A stretch of 64,000 bases of DNA from Deltaproteobacteria bacterium (GCA_003647275.1 QMMN01000005.1:1-64000), one strand, 5' to 3'. Positions 26,585 to 35,205 are shown, counted from the stretch's first letter. Notes: generated from the letters alone by a model not told the origin. Made by a program: numbers and translations.

Positions 26585-27898
26585 TCATCTCTTTTCCCGT
26601 TTTCGAAAAATGAGCCTGAGGGGTGTCTTGTCCAGCCCCAGCGCTTCTCGAAGCTGATTGATCATGTACCGTTCATAAGACAAAGGAATACCTTCCGGAT
26701 AGTTCACAAAACAAACAAATGTAGGTGGCGCCGAAAACACCTGCGTGGCATAGTAGAACTTAATCCGTCTCTCACGGTAGGAAGGGGGCTGATGTTGTTC
26801 AACAACAGTTTGAAATATTCTATTGAGTTGTCCTGTACTGATCCGTGTAGTATATTGCTCATATACGGTCTCCACCCAGTCAAAAATCTTGAACGTCCGC
26901 TGCCCGGTCAGGGCCGAAATGGTCAATATGGGAGCAAAACTCAAGAACTTGAGTCGATCTTTAACTGCATCCACGTACTGCCGGGCCATCTTGTCGTTCT
27001 TTTCAACCAAATCCCATTTGTTCAAAAGGATGATACAGGCTCGACCCCGTTCCAGGGCGTAACTGGCGATCTTAACATCCTGGGCTGTAACCCCTTCAAA
27101 GGCATCCATCATCACCAGCGCGATATCGCATCGATTAAGGCTCTTCAGGGCCTTGATAATGGAAAATTTTTCCACCTTCCTCTTAACGCGCCCCCTTTTT
27201 CGGATTCCGGCCGTGTCAATCAAAACATATTCCTTCTTGTTCACCTTACAAATCGTGTCAACTGCATCGCGGGTTGTGCCCGGGATGTCGCTCACCACAA
27301 GTCGATCATCTCCCAGGATACGATTGATTAAAGACGATTTGCCCACGTTTGGCCGTCCTATGACCGCCAGTCTGATCCGATCGGAGATGGGTTCATGCGT
27401 ACTCTGAGGCAAAACAGCCGTCAAGGCATCCATGAGATCGCCCACACCATATCCTTGTTCAGCAGAGATGGAATAGAGAGGATCCACACCCAGGACGGAA
27501 AAATCAGCAAGGACCCATTCATGCCTTGGCCCGTCAATTTTGTTGACGCCATAAAAGACGGGCTTGCTCGATCGGCGCAGCATGTGAACCAGGTCTGTAT
27601 CGATTGGGGTGGGCCCTTCCCTCCCGTCCAGAAGCATGAGAATCGCGTCCGCTTCTTCTATGGCCTGCATCACCTGGTATCGGACTAGGGAACCAAATCC
27701 TTCCGACTCAAAATCAGAAAATCCTCCGGTGTCCACCAGCGTGAAGGGGACCTCGTCCCATTGGGCATCTTCGTAAATTCGGTCTCGCGTCACACCAGGG
27801 AAATTATCCACCAAGGCCTTGCGTGACTTCGTAATTCGGTTAAAGAAGGTGGATTTGCCCACGTTGGGGCGCCCTACAATGGCGACAATCGGCTTCAT
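26585..27898 (-). CDS. der: Ribosome assembly GTPase Der (EngA)
   Basis: Der has two tandem GTPase domains and a KH-like C-terminal domain and works in 50S subunit maturation. Both G1 loops are clear (GRPNVGKSTFFNRI at 8 and GRPNVGKSSLINRI near 183), as are both G3 motifs (DTGGF and DTAGIRKRGRVKRKVEKFS) and G4 motifs (NKID, NKWD). The KH-like tail contains YATQVFSAPPTFVCFVN and YERYMINQLREALGLDKTPL. At 437 residues it is full length. It precedes rarA on the same strand with a 75-base gap. Confidence 0.97.
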   Translation of the reverse strand: MKPIVAIVGRPNVGKSTFFNRITKSRKALVDNFPGVTRDRIYEDAQWDEVPFTLVDTGGFSDFESEGFGSLVRYQVMQAIEEADAILMLLDGREGPTPIDTDLVHMLRRSSKPVFYGVNKIDGPRHEWVLADFSVLGVDPLYSISAEQGYGVGDLMDALTAVLPQSTHEPISDRIRLAVIGRPNVGKSSLINRILGDDRLVVSDIPGTTRDAVDTICKVNKKEYVLIDTAGIRKRGRVKRKVEKFSIIKALKSLNRCDIALVMMDAFEGVTAQDVKIASYALERGRACIILLNKWDLVEKNDKMARQYVDAVKDRLKFLSFAPILTISALTGQRTFKIFDWVETVYEQYTTRISTGQLNRIFQTVVEQHQPPSYRERRIKFYYATQVFSAPPTFVCFVNYPEGIPLSYERYMINQLREALGLDKTPLRLIFRKREKR

Positions 27899-28031
27899 AT
27901 CCTAAAAATGAGTGGTTTTTACAACCTGTCGTCTACCCTCTGTTTGGTGGGGCGCTATTCGTTATAGCTATCGCCTTTCGTCAGCGCTATTTTAAAACCA
28001 TTTGACGAAAATCGACCACCTTGACGGTTAC

Positions 28032-28132
28032 TAAGGAGAGCATCAAATCGTTTACATCTAAACAGGCTGTTGCCCAAACAGCCACACATCAAAACATCTC
28101 TGCATTCTTCAAACAATATTATGTTTTTCTTA
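28032..28132. mobile_element. MITE-like element, copy 2 (degenerate right end)
   Basis: This 101-base copy matches the element at 24452 through TAAGGAGAGCATCAAATCG, ACAGGCTGTTGCCCAAACAGCC, ACATCAAAACAT and CAAACAATATTATG. Its right inverted repeat has decayed to ATGTTTTTCTTA. It sits in the 504-base gap between der and the plus-strand hypothetical at 28403. Nothing else recognisable occupies that gap, apart from a good ribosome binding site (AAGGAGGAG) just before 28403. Confidence 0.65.
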
Positions 28133-28402
28133 GTATGTAACCGCAAGCCCCTTGACGAAAACGTGTAAGCGAAAAAAGAAAATTTCCATGTTATAAAAAT
28201 TATGATATCTGAATTCTGCCGGTAGGGCAAGACCCGCTGTGAAAGAAAGGAAAAAAGGCATAGATGTTGCATGAATAAACAGCAGATATACACACCTTCC
28301 ACCACATCGTGGCCCCATCATAAGGATGAAAAGCATGGGCTTGAAACGAGTCAGTCACCAACTTGACCCTGGAAGCGAAAAGCCACCAAAAAGGAGGAGC
28401 CG

Positions 28403-29008
28403 ATGACACGCCTGGAAACAAGGGGAATCATGGAATATTTTAAGGAAACCGTTGAAAAAGCTGCAAAACAGCTCCAGGTAGAGATTTCAGACTATACGGA
28501 ATTTTATCTGGTGGATCTCCTGTTTCGCTATACGAAAATGAAGGCTCTCAGAAATACAGAATTTATCAGTAGAGAAAAAACCTTTGCAGAGCTTTTCCTG
28601 GAAAGCTACGAAGAGAGCAGTCATAGGCGTGCCCGCATTCTTAAGTACATTGGGGATACCACGCTTTTTCTTACAGGTTTTTTCTCTGACAGCTTCCAAC
28701 GAAGCATAGTAGACATAGATTATTACGCCAACCTCGGCCGGACATCTTATCGGAATTTGCTTGACTTGCTAACAGCCCGAGTGGTGCGTTGGGGTCTTGA
28801 GGAAGTCTTTGACGAGTTGAGCGAGAAATTTCTCCAATTGACGGATGTGCTGGCTGAGGTCAGTGAGTCAGGAGGACGCCAACATGCAGGAGGCTTGCTT
28901 CGCATTTACGAACGCTGGCTTCGCACTCGAAGCAAGCGGGATGAAGCGCTTCTACGGCAAAAGGGGATCTGGCCCCTGGAAGCCTCTCCCCCAAGCGTTC
29001 TTCACTAA
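28403..29008 (+). CDS. Hypothetical helical protein, 201 aa
   Basis: The family is not recognised. AAAGGAGGAG precedes the ATG closely, so the start is good. The protein appears all-helical and soluble: a start with EYFKETVEKAAKQLQVEISD, a middle with ARILKYIGDTTLFLTGFFSDS and IDYYANLGRTSYRNLLDLL, and a basic C-terminal region. The TLFLTGFFSDS and YYANLGRTSY phrases look like a conserved core rather than chance sequence. There is no signal peptide or membrane helix. It is transcribed towards the minus-strand gene at 29060. Confidence 0.7.
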   Translation: MTRLETRGIMEYFKETVEKAAKQLQVEISDYTEFYLVDLLFRYTKMKALRNTEFISREKTFAELFLESYEESSHRRARILKYIGDTTLFLTGFFSDSFQRSIVDIDYYANLGRTSYRNLLDLLTARVVRWGLEEVFDELSEKFLQLTDVLAEVSESGGRQHAGGLLRIYERWLRTRSKRDEALLRQKGIWPLEASPPSVLH

Positions 29009-29059
29009 AAAAATGGTCACTCCTCTCGGGAGACAATTAAAGGAGATAGAAACAGAAAA

Positions 29060-29326
29060 TCAGCCTCGGTCTGGTACCTGTTTTCGCCTTTTCGCTTTTT
29101 CTATAAGCTCAATCAAGGTGGCCATTTTATCCTTTTGGGGTCGATTGAAACAGCGATCCCATTCTGGCTGGGTGAGTCTTCCTCTAAGATAGGTCTCCAC
29201 AGGAAAGTACGGCTGCCAGCAGGCAATAATACGCGGGCAGGGGAGATCGCCCCCCTCTTTCTGACAATAGGCAAAGGTAACCTCCCCGCCCAGCCTGGGA
29301 CATCTAATCTCTAAGTGGTCATACAT
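29060..29326 (-). CDS. Small cysteine-containing hypothetical protein, 88 aa
   Basis: The N-terminal 36 residues contain four cysteines in a C-x11-C-x8-C-x5-C pattern (IRCPRLGGEVTFAYC, then DLPCPRIIACW). This suggests a zinc or iron-sulfur site, or disulfides. The C-terminal half is helical and basic (KDKMATLIELIEKAKRRKQV). No family name can be given. It lies 37 bases downstream of trpB2 on the same strand and could be read from the same attenuated transcript, but a functional tie to tryptophan synthesis is unproven. Confidence 0.65.
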   Translation of the reverse strand: MYDHLEIRCPRLGGEVTFAYCQKEGGDLPCPRIIACWQPYFPVETYLRGRLTQPEWDRCFNRPQKDKMATLIELIEKAKRRKQVPDRG

Positions 29327-29363
29327 TTCAACTTATTGTCTTGGTCATGCTCATGATATCTAG

Positions 29364-30725
29364 TTACGGTTTTGGAAGCCCTGCTATGGAATTGAGCGAC
29401 CCCTGGATCTCTTCATCTGGAAGTTCATACTTGGTAAGCTTACCCGAAAGATAGGCGTCATAGGCGGCAAGATCTACCAACCCATGGCCGCTCCAGTTGA
29501 AGAGGATGGTTTTCTCTTTTCCCTCCTCTTTTGCACGCTGGGCCTCTTGAACAACGGCTGCGATCGCGTGGTTGGTTTCCGGCGCCGGGATATAGCCTTC
29601 TGTCCGGGCCCATTTCACACCCGCATCAAAAGTCTCTAGCTGATTGTACGCCCTGGCTTCAACGATCTGTTCCTTGACCAGGTGGCTGATGATAGGCGCC
29701 ATACCGTGATACCTGAGACCACCTGCGTGGATGGGGGCCGGCACAAAATCATGGCCTAGGGTATGCATGGGCAACAGAGGTGTTGTCATAGCCGTATCCC
29801 CAAAATCGTAAGCAAAAGGGCCACGCGTCATGGTCGGGCATGAGGTAGGCTCAGCCGCCACAATGGAGATATCCTTACCGTGGATCTTATCCCGCACAAA
29901 CGGAAGGCATAGCCCGGCAAAGTTGCTGCCCCCGCCCGTGCAACCTATAACGACGTCAGGATATACGCCGAGTTTTTCGAGCTGCTTCTGGCATTCCAGG
30001 CCATTTATGGTCTGGTGCAACAAAACATGATTTAAAACGCTGCCCAGGGAATACCGTGCGTCTTCATCGCTCACAGCATCTTCAATGGCTTCGCTGATAG
30101 CTATGCCCAGGCTCCCCGGCGAATCTGGAATTTCAGCCAGGATCTTTCTCCCTGCCTCGGTCTTGTCGCTCGGGCTTGGAATACAATTGGCGCCCCAGGT
30201 CATCATCATCATCCGTCGGTATGGTTTTTGTTCATAGCTGACTTTCACCATGAACACCCGACATTCAAGGCCAAACATCTGACACGCCATGCTCAGGGCA
30301 CTTCCCCACTGGCCCGCGCCGGTCTCCGTAGAAAGTCGCTTTACCCCAAAAACCTTGTTGTAATAGGCCTGGGCAACGGCCGTATTGGGCTTATGGGATC
30401 CAGGAGGACTCACCCCTTCATTCTTGTAGTAGATCTTCACAGGGGCGTCTAGCAACTTCTCAAAGTTTCTCGCCCGGCAAAGCGGTGTTGGTCTCCACAG
30501 GAGATATTTTTCCAGGACTTCCTCAGGGATGTCAATCCAGCGTTCTGTGCTCACCTCCTGTTCGATAAGATTCATGGGAAAAACCGGGGCCAGATCGTCA
30601 GGGCCAATTGGTTGCCCTGTTCCTGGATGGAGTGGTGGACTCATAGGAGTTGGCATGTCAGCCAAAATATTGTACCACTGCTTCGGGATTTCACGGTCAT
30701 CTAAGAATACCTTCACCGGTTCCAT
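29364..30725 (-). CDS. trpB: TrpB2-type tryptophan synthase beta chain
   Basis: The 453-residue product is the long TrpB2 form, a PLP enzyme that condenses indole (or takes O-phosphoserine in some archaea) with serine to make tryptophan. The PLP lysine is in [16 protein letters not shown] near residue 112, followed by [16 protein letters not shown]. The phosphate-binding loop is [11 protein letters not shown], and the C-terminal NWSGHG is intact. TrpB2 differs from TrpB1 in having an N-terminal extension and in often lacking an adjacent trpA, as is true here. AGGAGG precedes the ATG. A leader peptide with three Trp codons and an attenuator lie upstream, which strongly supports a tryptophan-related role. 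Confidence 0.95.
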   Translation of the reverse strand: MEPVKVFLDDREIPKQWYNILADMPTPMSPPLHPGTGQPIGPDDLAPVFPMNLIEQEVSTERWIDIPEEVLEKYLLWRPTPLCRARNFEKLLDAPVKIYYKNEGVSPPGSHKPNTAVAQAYYNKVFGVKRLSTETGAGQWGSALSMACQMFGLECRVFMVKVSYEQKPYRRMMMMTWGANCIPSPSDKTEAGRKILAEIPDSPGSLGIAISEAIEDAVSDEDARYSLGSVLNHVLLHQTINGLECQKQLEKLGVYPDVVIGCTGGGSNFAGLCLPFVRDKIHGKDISIVAAEPTSCPTMTRGPFAYDFGDTAMTTPLLPMHTLGHDFVPAPIHAGGLRYHGMAPIISHLVKEQIVEARAYNQLETFDAGVKWARTEGYIPAPETNHAIAAVVQEAQRAKEEGKEKTILFNWSGHGLVDLAAYDAYLSGKLTKYELPDEEIQGSLNSIAGLPKP

Positions 30726-30785
30726 AACACGTCCTCCTTATCAGGTTTTTCAAGAAAACTAACAGCTAAAGGTGAACTATTACCC

Positions 30786-30813
30786 AAAAAAAGCCATGGA
30801 GAAAACCCATGGC
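30786..30813 (-). terminator. Rho-independent terminator (trp attenuator) upstream of trpB2
   Basis: On the minus strand GCCATGG (30812-30806) pairs with CCATGGC (30799-30793) across a short T-rich loop and is followed by seven Ts (30792-30786). The terminator lies about 60 bases before the trpB2 ATG, inside its leader. It must be read through for trpB2 to be expressed. Confidence 0.85.
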
Positions 30814-30918
30814 AGTTCTGCTTATGCTCAGAGCCGTGGGAAGATTTCTCTTGCCCACAACTCACCTTTTATTTTTTAGAATGGCGCGTCCGTGGGCAGG
30901 CTCATCTCACGGCCTGCC
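30786..30918 (-). promoter_or_regulatory. Tryptophan attenuator: six-segment alternative hairpin leader
   Basis: Six segments can pair in alternative ways. Segment 1 is GGCAGGC (30918-30912), 2 is GCCTGCCCACGG (30901-30890), 3 is GTGGGCAAGA (30858-30849), 4 is TCTTCCCACGGC (30844-30833), 5 is GCCATGGG (30813-30806) and 6 is CCATGGC (30799-30793). Pairs 1:2, 3:4 and 5:6 form one state, ending in the terminator. Pairs 2:3 (TGCCCAC with GTGGGCA) and 4:5 (seven of eight bases) form the other and free the U-tract. A ribosome stalled on the Trp codons covers segment 1 and favours read-through. One that reaches the stop codon covers segment 2 and favours termination. The pairings are seen; the switching is inferred. 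Confidence 0.75.
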
Positions 30919-30958
30919 ACCACCAATAGAAGGCTTTATGCCCTCCTCTAAGACTCAT
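30902..30958 (-). CDS. trpL: Trp leader peptide with three consecutive Trp codons
   Basis: The 18-codon frame encodes MSLRGGHKAFYWWWQAVR. The run of three TGG codons (30925-30917) lies directly at the first pairing segment of the attenuator hairpins, and the TGA (30904-30902) abuts the second. This is the arrangement of classical leader peptides that sense charged tRNA-Trp through ribosome stalling. The ribosome binding site is weak (AAGTGG upstream of the ATG). An in-frame GTG three codons earlier is possible. Chance is unlikely given position, Trp content and the terminator that follows. Confidence 0.8.
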   Translation of the reverse strand: MSLRGGHKAFYWWWQAVR

Positions 30959-31099
30959 AAGTGCCACTTATCTTTACGTGTTCTTCGATTTTAAATAACA
31001 AAATGGCAAACATGTGTCAAGGCCGAAAATCACCATCTAGAAATCAAGACTTCGCCCCCTTAGGGGAACGCCACACTGCTACGCCAGCCTGCCGACTTT

Positions 31100-31354
31100 C
31101 TATACAATTTTATAAACAGTATCGTGTTCGCGGACCCTTTCTTTAACCTTAATCCCGATAAGATCTCCTGGCCTTGCCTCCTCAATAGGCTGGTTGTCCA
31201 TTTGCATGCTCGTGACAGTCTCTTCAAAATCGCTGGTATGCCCCTTAAAATGGAGCTTGTCTCCAATCCTGAGCACACCTGAAGTGATTTCAACAGCTGC
31301 CACACTCGGTTTGGCAAAAAACTTTTGCACCTTGCCGACCTTTTCTTCTTCCAT
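31100..31354 (-). CDS. EF-Tu domain-2-like small protein
   Basis: This 84-residue protein consists only of an EF-Tu/EF-G domain-2-like beta barrel: KVGKVQKFFAKPSVAAVEIT, VLRIGDKLHFKGHTSDFEETV, and the typical IEEARPGDLIGIKVKERVREHD. It has no GTPase domain. Such proteins are usually annotated as translation elongation factor-like and their role is unknown. In larger GTPases the fold contacts tRNA acceptor ends or the ribosome. The ATG at 31354 is preferred because AGGAGGTAAT lies just before it; the frame stays open further upstream without an SD. A promoter-like pair is visible 38 bases upstream of this start. Confidence 0.8.
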   Translation of the reverse strand: MEEEKVGKVQKFFAKPSVAAVEITSGVLRIGDKLHFKGHTSDFEETVTSMQMDNQPIEEARPGDLIGIKVKERVREHDTVYKIV

Positions 31355-31391
31355 ATCATTACCTCCTGCACGCAGGTTAAGGTTGATACTA

Positions 31392-31420
31392 TTTATACAC
31401 TTAACCCATTTACAAAGCAA
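31392..31420 (-). promoter_or_regulatory. Sigma-70-like promoter for the EF-Tu-like gene
   Basis: On the minus strand TTGCTT (31420-31415) and TATAAA (31397-31392) are separated by 17 bases. They lie upstream of the strong ribosome binding site and ATG at 31354. The site is in the gap between two divergent genes. No experimental support is implied. Confidence 0.45.
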
Positions 31421-31470
31421 CCGCGTTTTGGTAAAATTTTCTTTTAATTTGAAAATCTGAGGAGTCCATA

Positions 31471-33552
31471 ATGTTTTTCGTGGCCGATAAGTCAGGGCCC
31501 AACAAATTCAGGGTCTGGCAATACCTTCTTATAATGGGCCTTTTTGTCCTTTCGGCTTGTGCGCCGATCCGTGTGCCGACTAAGGTACCGCCATCACCTG
31601 AGGTCACCCGGGCCCTCAAGCAATTTGAAAAAGCCGAACGCTTCTTTCAAGAGCAGGCGTATGCAAAGGCTCTCGCCATCTATCAGGATTACCTCAAGCG
31701 ATCTCCAAAGGGCCCTCTGGTCGACACAGCGCTGATGAAGGCAGGCTTAGCTTACATGGCTGTGGGGAACTATGCTAAAGCCGGACAAGCTTTTCAGCGT
31801 CTGGTATCTGAGTATCCGAAAAGTCCATTTGTGGAAGAGGCCAGAGTCAACGTCATACTTACGTATTATCATGAGGGAGATTACGCATCAGCTATTCAGT
31901 CCGCAAAATCCGCTCTAAGGTTTGCGATGACGCCTCGCCAAAAAGCTCGCATACACAATTTTATGGGCTACGCCTATAGCGCCACCAAGCAGTTCAAGGA
32001 CGCAATCAAAAGTTATATGGACGCTTATAAACTAGCTCCAGAACAGGAGCGCCCGGAAATCTTGAGCAAGGTGAAGGAGGTTATAACCTACCTAAAAGAA
32101 GTAGAATTGAATTCCCTTCTTGAGGTGTTTAGGGACAGGATACCCGGCGGCTATTTACGCCTTCAACTGGCAAAGGAGTACGCATCAAAGGACCGCATTG
32201 AGCCCGCCTTGAAAGTCCTGTCGGATTTCATCGCCCTATTCCCGCACCATGACGAACTTGAAACTGCCATGGCCCTCATGGAGGAATTAAAGTCCAGATC
32301 ACTCGTGAATCGTTTCTTGATCGGTTGTATCCTGCCGCTGAGTGGGCCCTACAGCACATTTGGGAATCGAGCCCTTACGGGGATTGAGCTTGCTCTTGCC
32401 CAATTCAACGCAAAAAGCGATGTGCACCCCGTTCAGTTGCTCATCAGGGACTCAAAAGGAGACCCCAGTGCGGCCGCCAGGGCTGTTGAGAGCCTAGCCC
32501 TGAAGGATGGTGTCATAGGTATTATCGGACCCATGATTACATCAGAGTCCGCTGCCATCAAGGCCCAGGCCCTCAAGGTTCCCATCATGACACTGACCCA
32601 GAAGTCGGATATAACCAAATTGGGAGACTACGTCTTTCGAAATTTTCTGACCCTATCCCTGCAGGTAAAAGCCATTGTAGCTTATACAGCCCAGGAGCTG
32701 GGAATCAAAAAATTCGCCATCCTGTACCCTCAGGAACCCTATGGTATTTCCTTTATGAACAAATTTTGGGACGAATTAATAGCCCACGGTGCTGAGGTCG
32801 TGGGCATTGAATCGTATGGCCCCGACCAAACCGACTTTGCCGATGCCATTAAGAAATTAGTCGGCCTCTATTATCCAAGACCTGAAGAACCCGAAGACGA
32901 AGAAAGCCCTGAAATCACAGACCCCCTCCTCGACTTCCTATCAGCCAGGCAGGAAGCTGAGGGCCCCTTCTTAGACGCTCAAGGAAATAAGATGCCTCAG
33001 TTAGGTCCGCAGGTACCCCTTTCACCACCAAATGAAACCGATCTCCCATCAGAAGAGGAGAAGGAGCCTGAACCGATCGTTGATTTCGAAGCCATCTTTA
33101 TCCCGGACACTTTCGAGAAAGTGGGTCTGATTGCCCCCCAGTTCCTGTATTATGATGTGGCTAATGTCCTGCTGATAGGGACCAATCTATGGCATTCGGA
33201 TAAACTCATTGAAATGGCCCGAGGCTATGTGCAAGGTGCTGTTGTGCCTGATGGTTTTTTCATAGATAGCCCATCTTCCAAGGTCCAAAATTTTGTCAAA
33301 GCCTTTCAAGACCTCTTTGGTAGCTCGCCAGGATTTCTGGAAGCTCAAGCCTACGACGCGGCCTGTATCCTTTTCCAACTGGTCAACCAGCCTCAGGTCC
33401 GGTCCAGACACACGTTGAAAATGGGCCTCATGCAAGTCAAAGACTTTCCCGGAGTAACTGGCCCTACCTCCTTTGATGAAACCGGGGATGTGGAAAAAGA
33501 GATTTACCTCCTCAAGATAAAAGGACGTCAGTTTGTACAAATAAGGCCATGA
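31471..33552 (+). CDS. Lipoprotein with TPR repeats and periplasmic-binding (LpoA/Peripla_BP_6-like) domain
   Basis: A lipoprotein signal ends in FVLSAC, with the lipid-bearing Cys at residue 30. Residues about 45-250 are TPR units like those of BamD/YbgF-type proteins (FFQEQAYAKALAIYQDYLKR, GNYAKAGQAFQRLVSEYPKS). From about 283 a type-1 periplasmic-binding fold follows (IGCILPLSGPYSTFGNRALTG, GVIGIIGPMITSESAAIKAQ). The order matches LpoA-type activators of penicillin-binding proteins, so a peptidoglycan-synthesis role in the outer membrane is plausible. An acidic, Pro-rich insertion of about 65 residues (near 472-537) interrupts the binding fold. The stop overlaps waaA by four bases. Confidence 0.85.
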   Translation: MFFVADKSGPNKFRVWQYLLIMGLFVLSACAPIRVPTKVPPSPEVTRALKQFEKAERFFQEQAYAKALAIYQDYLKRSPKGPLVDTALMKAGLAYMAVGNYAKAGQAFQRLVSEYPKSPFVEEARVNVILTYYHEGDYASAIQSAKSALRFAMTPRQKARIHNFMGYAYSATKQFKDAIKSYMDAYKLAPEQERPEILSKVKEVITYLKEVELNSLLEVFRDRIPGGYLRLQLAKEYASKDRIEPALKVLSDFIALFPHHDELETAMALMEELKSRSLVNRFLIGCILPLSGPYSTFGNRALTGIELALAQFNAKSDVHPVQLLIRDSKGDPSAAARAVESLALKDGVIGIIGPMITSESAAIKAQALKVPIMTLTQKSDITKLGDYVFRNFLTLSLQVKAIVAYTAQELGIKKFAILYPQEPYGISFMNKFWDELIAHGAEVVGIESYGPDQTDFADAIKKLVGLYYPRPEEPEDEESPEITDPLLDFLSARQEAEGPFLDAQGNKMPQLGPQVPLSPPNETDLPSEEEKEPEPIVDFEAIFIPDTFEKVGLIAPQFLYYDVANVLLIGTNLWHSDKLIEMARGYVQGAVVPDGFFIDSPSSKVQNFVKAFQDLFGSSPGFLEAQAYDAACILFQLVNQPQVRSRHTLKMGLMQVKDFPGVTGPTSFDETGDVEKEIYLLKIKGRQFVQIRP

Positions 33553-34859
33553 AGCTTGTATATGCAGCATATATTGGGCTGACCAGCGGCATGCTTGTCT
33601 CCTGCCTTCCCCCGTTCTGGATATATACGCGCCTGAGCGGACGTTATGGCAAGGGACTGGGAGAGCGCCTGGGGTTTATTCCCCGTACCCTCACTCAATG
33701 TCTTTCGGGGTCGCCCCGTATCTGGATCCACGCCGCATCCCTTGGTGAGGTTAAGGTGGCGGCTCCCCTGGTAAAGGCCCTCACAAGGATTATACCAGGC
33801 TGCTCAGTCATCCTTTCAACGACCACCGAGCATGGCCGCGACCTCGCAAGGAAAACATTCAAACAGGATATTCCCATAACGTATGCGCCCATCGATTTTA
33901 TTGGTTCAGTACGCAAAGCACTCTCCCGTGTACGTCCAGATGTTCTGGTTTTTCTGGAGACTGAAATCTGGCCTACGTGGCTGGCCGAAGCCCGGCAGAA
34001 GGGAATCAAGACTGCGCTGATTAATGGCCGAATCTCTGTGAGATCAATCGGAGGTTACCTCAAATTCCGCCCCTTTTTTCGCAACATTTTAAAAAATGTC
34101 GATGCATTTAGCATGATTTTGGAAGAAGACGCAGCTCGCATCAGGGCGATGGGGGCCGATCCACACAAAATCGAGGTCAATGGCAATGCCAAATATGATC
34201 TCCTAGCCAGCATCGCAGACCCTGCCATGGAAGCAGAAATGCGACAGATCTTGAATCTTGAAGCCTCCCATCACGTCTTTGTTGCAGGGAGTACCCGTGA
34301 GGGGGAGGAGGCTATGGTCCTGGAAGCCTATGAAAAAATTCTCAGACAATTTCCAGACACGGTTCTGATCATTGCACCGCGGCATATTGAGCGAATACCC
34401 GTCATTGGATCCCTGGTTGAGAGACATGGCCTCAGGTATCAGCTCCGGAGCGATATCAACAGCGGTGCGGCAAAGCGCAAAGAGCCTGTCGTCATCATCA
34501 ACACCTTTGGAGAACTTTTTAAGGTGTACAGTATTGGAACGATTGTATTTTGTGGCGCAAGCCTCGTGCCGCTGGGCGGACAGAACCCCCTGGAGGCGGC
34601 CGTTTGGGGAAAAGTTGTCTTTTATGGCCCTTCCATGGAAGATTTCCTGGACGCAAAGGCCCTGTTGGAGGAGGTGGGTGCGGGCGTGCCAATTGCCAGT
34701 TCTGAAATGCTGGCCGAAAAGGCGATCTGGTTTCTTGAGCATCCGGATGCCTTGAAAAGATATGGGGACCAGGCTCGGGAAGCTGTCATAAGAAACCAGG
34801 GCGCATCGGAAAAACATGCCCGGGTAATCGGTCGATTGGTGTTTAGTAACAAGAGGTGA
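33549..34859 (+). CDS. waaA: 3-deoxy-D-manno-octulosonic acid (Kdo) transferase
   Basis: WaaA (KdtA) is the inner-membrane glycosyltransferase that adds Kdo from CMP-Kdo to the lipid A precursor. An N-terminal membrane anchor (residues 1-25) precedes the N-terminal glycosyltransferase domain with IWIHAASLGEVKVAAPLVKA, PGCSVILSTTTEHGRDLA and FLETEIWPTWLAEA. The nucleotide-binding half contains FVAGSTREGEEAMVLEAY and GASLVPLGGQNPLEAAVWGK. It is full length at 436 residues. The ATG overlaps the lipoprotein stop (ATGA), which suggests coordinated synthesis of an envelope lipoprotein and LPS core. Confidence 0.95.
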   Translation: MKLVYAAYIGLTSGMLVSCLPPFWIYTRLSGRYGKGLGERLGFIPRTLTQCLSGSPRIWIHAASLGEVKVAAPLVKALTRIIPGCSVILSTTTEHGRDLARKTFKQDIPITYAPIDFIGSVRKALSRVRPDVLVFLETEIWPTWLAEARQKGIKTALINGRISVRSIGGYLKFRPFFRNILKNVDAFSMILEEDAARIRAMGADPHKIEVNGNAKYDLLASIADPAMEAEMRQILNLEASHHVFVAGSTREGEEAMVLEAYEKILRQFPDTVLIIAPRHIERIPVIGSLVERHGLRYQLRSDINSGAAKRKEPVVIINTFGELFKVYSIGTIVFCGASLVPLGGQNPLEAAVWGKVVFYGPSMEDFLDAKALLEEVGAGVPIASSEMLAEKAIWFLEHPDALKRYGDQAREAVIRNQGASEKHARVIGRLVFSNKR

Positions 34860-34973
34860 ATCGTCAGATGATGAATTTAGTTCGCCCTGTACATATCTTC
34901 GTGATTCGTTATTGGTAAAGACAGCCGAAATACCCTTTTTTGTCACATCATCCCGTTTCTACCACCCACAATC

Positions 34974-35134
34974 GCATACCGTCTAAAGGCATTGGGGCCC
35001 TAAGACTTGCCCGCAACGCTCTCGCTTGCGAAGCGGGCGGGGAAGTGGTCTTCCTTACCCCGAATGGTGAGCAATTACCTTTGAACCGTAATAGCGAGCG
35101 CATTCCCCGTAGCTTGCTACAGGGAGCTTCAATG
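34974..35134. repeat. Long copy of the dispersed intergenic repeat (reverse orientation)
   Basis: The right end, read on the minus strand, is TTGAAGCTCCCTGTAGCAAG followed by CTACGGGGAATGCGCTCGCT, as in copies at 42561 and 44451. The left part (CGTCTAAAGGCATTGGGG, GGTCTTCCTTACCCCGAAT, AATTACCT) matches the piece at 49821-49887. This is thus the fullest copy, about 160 bases, and defines a unit with a hairpin end and a separate conserved body. It occupies most of the 346-base gap between waaA and the M24 peptidase gene. No frame in it codes for anything recognisable. Confidence 0.6.
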
Positions 35135-35205
35135 GTTCTTAAGAAAATTATGCGGATTTTATAAGTTAGATCAAATAGTTAAATAGGATGCGAAACTTAA
35201 GTTGC

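Noticed and set aside
28133-28402. Minus-strand frames of 68-116 residues upstream of the hypothetical at 28403
   Set aside because: Composition is hydrophobic and Cys/Phe-rich without pattern, frames overlap the MITE copy, and no ribosome binding site precedes them.
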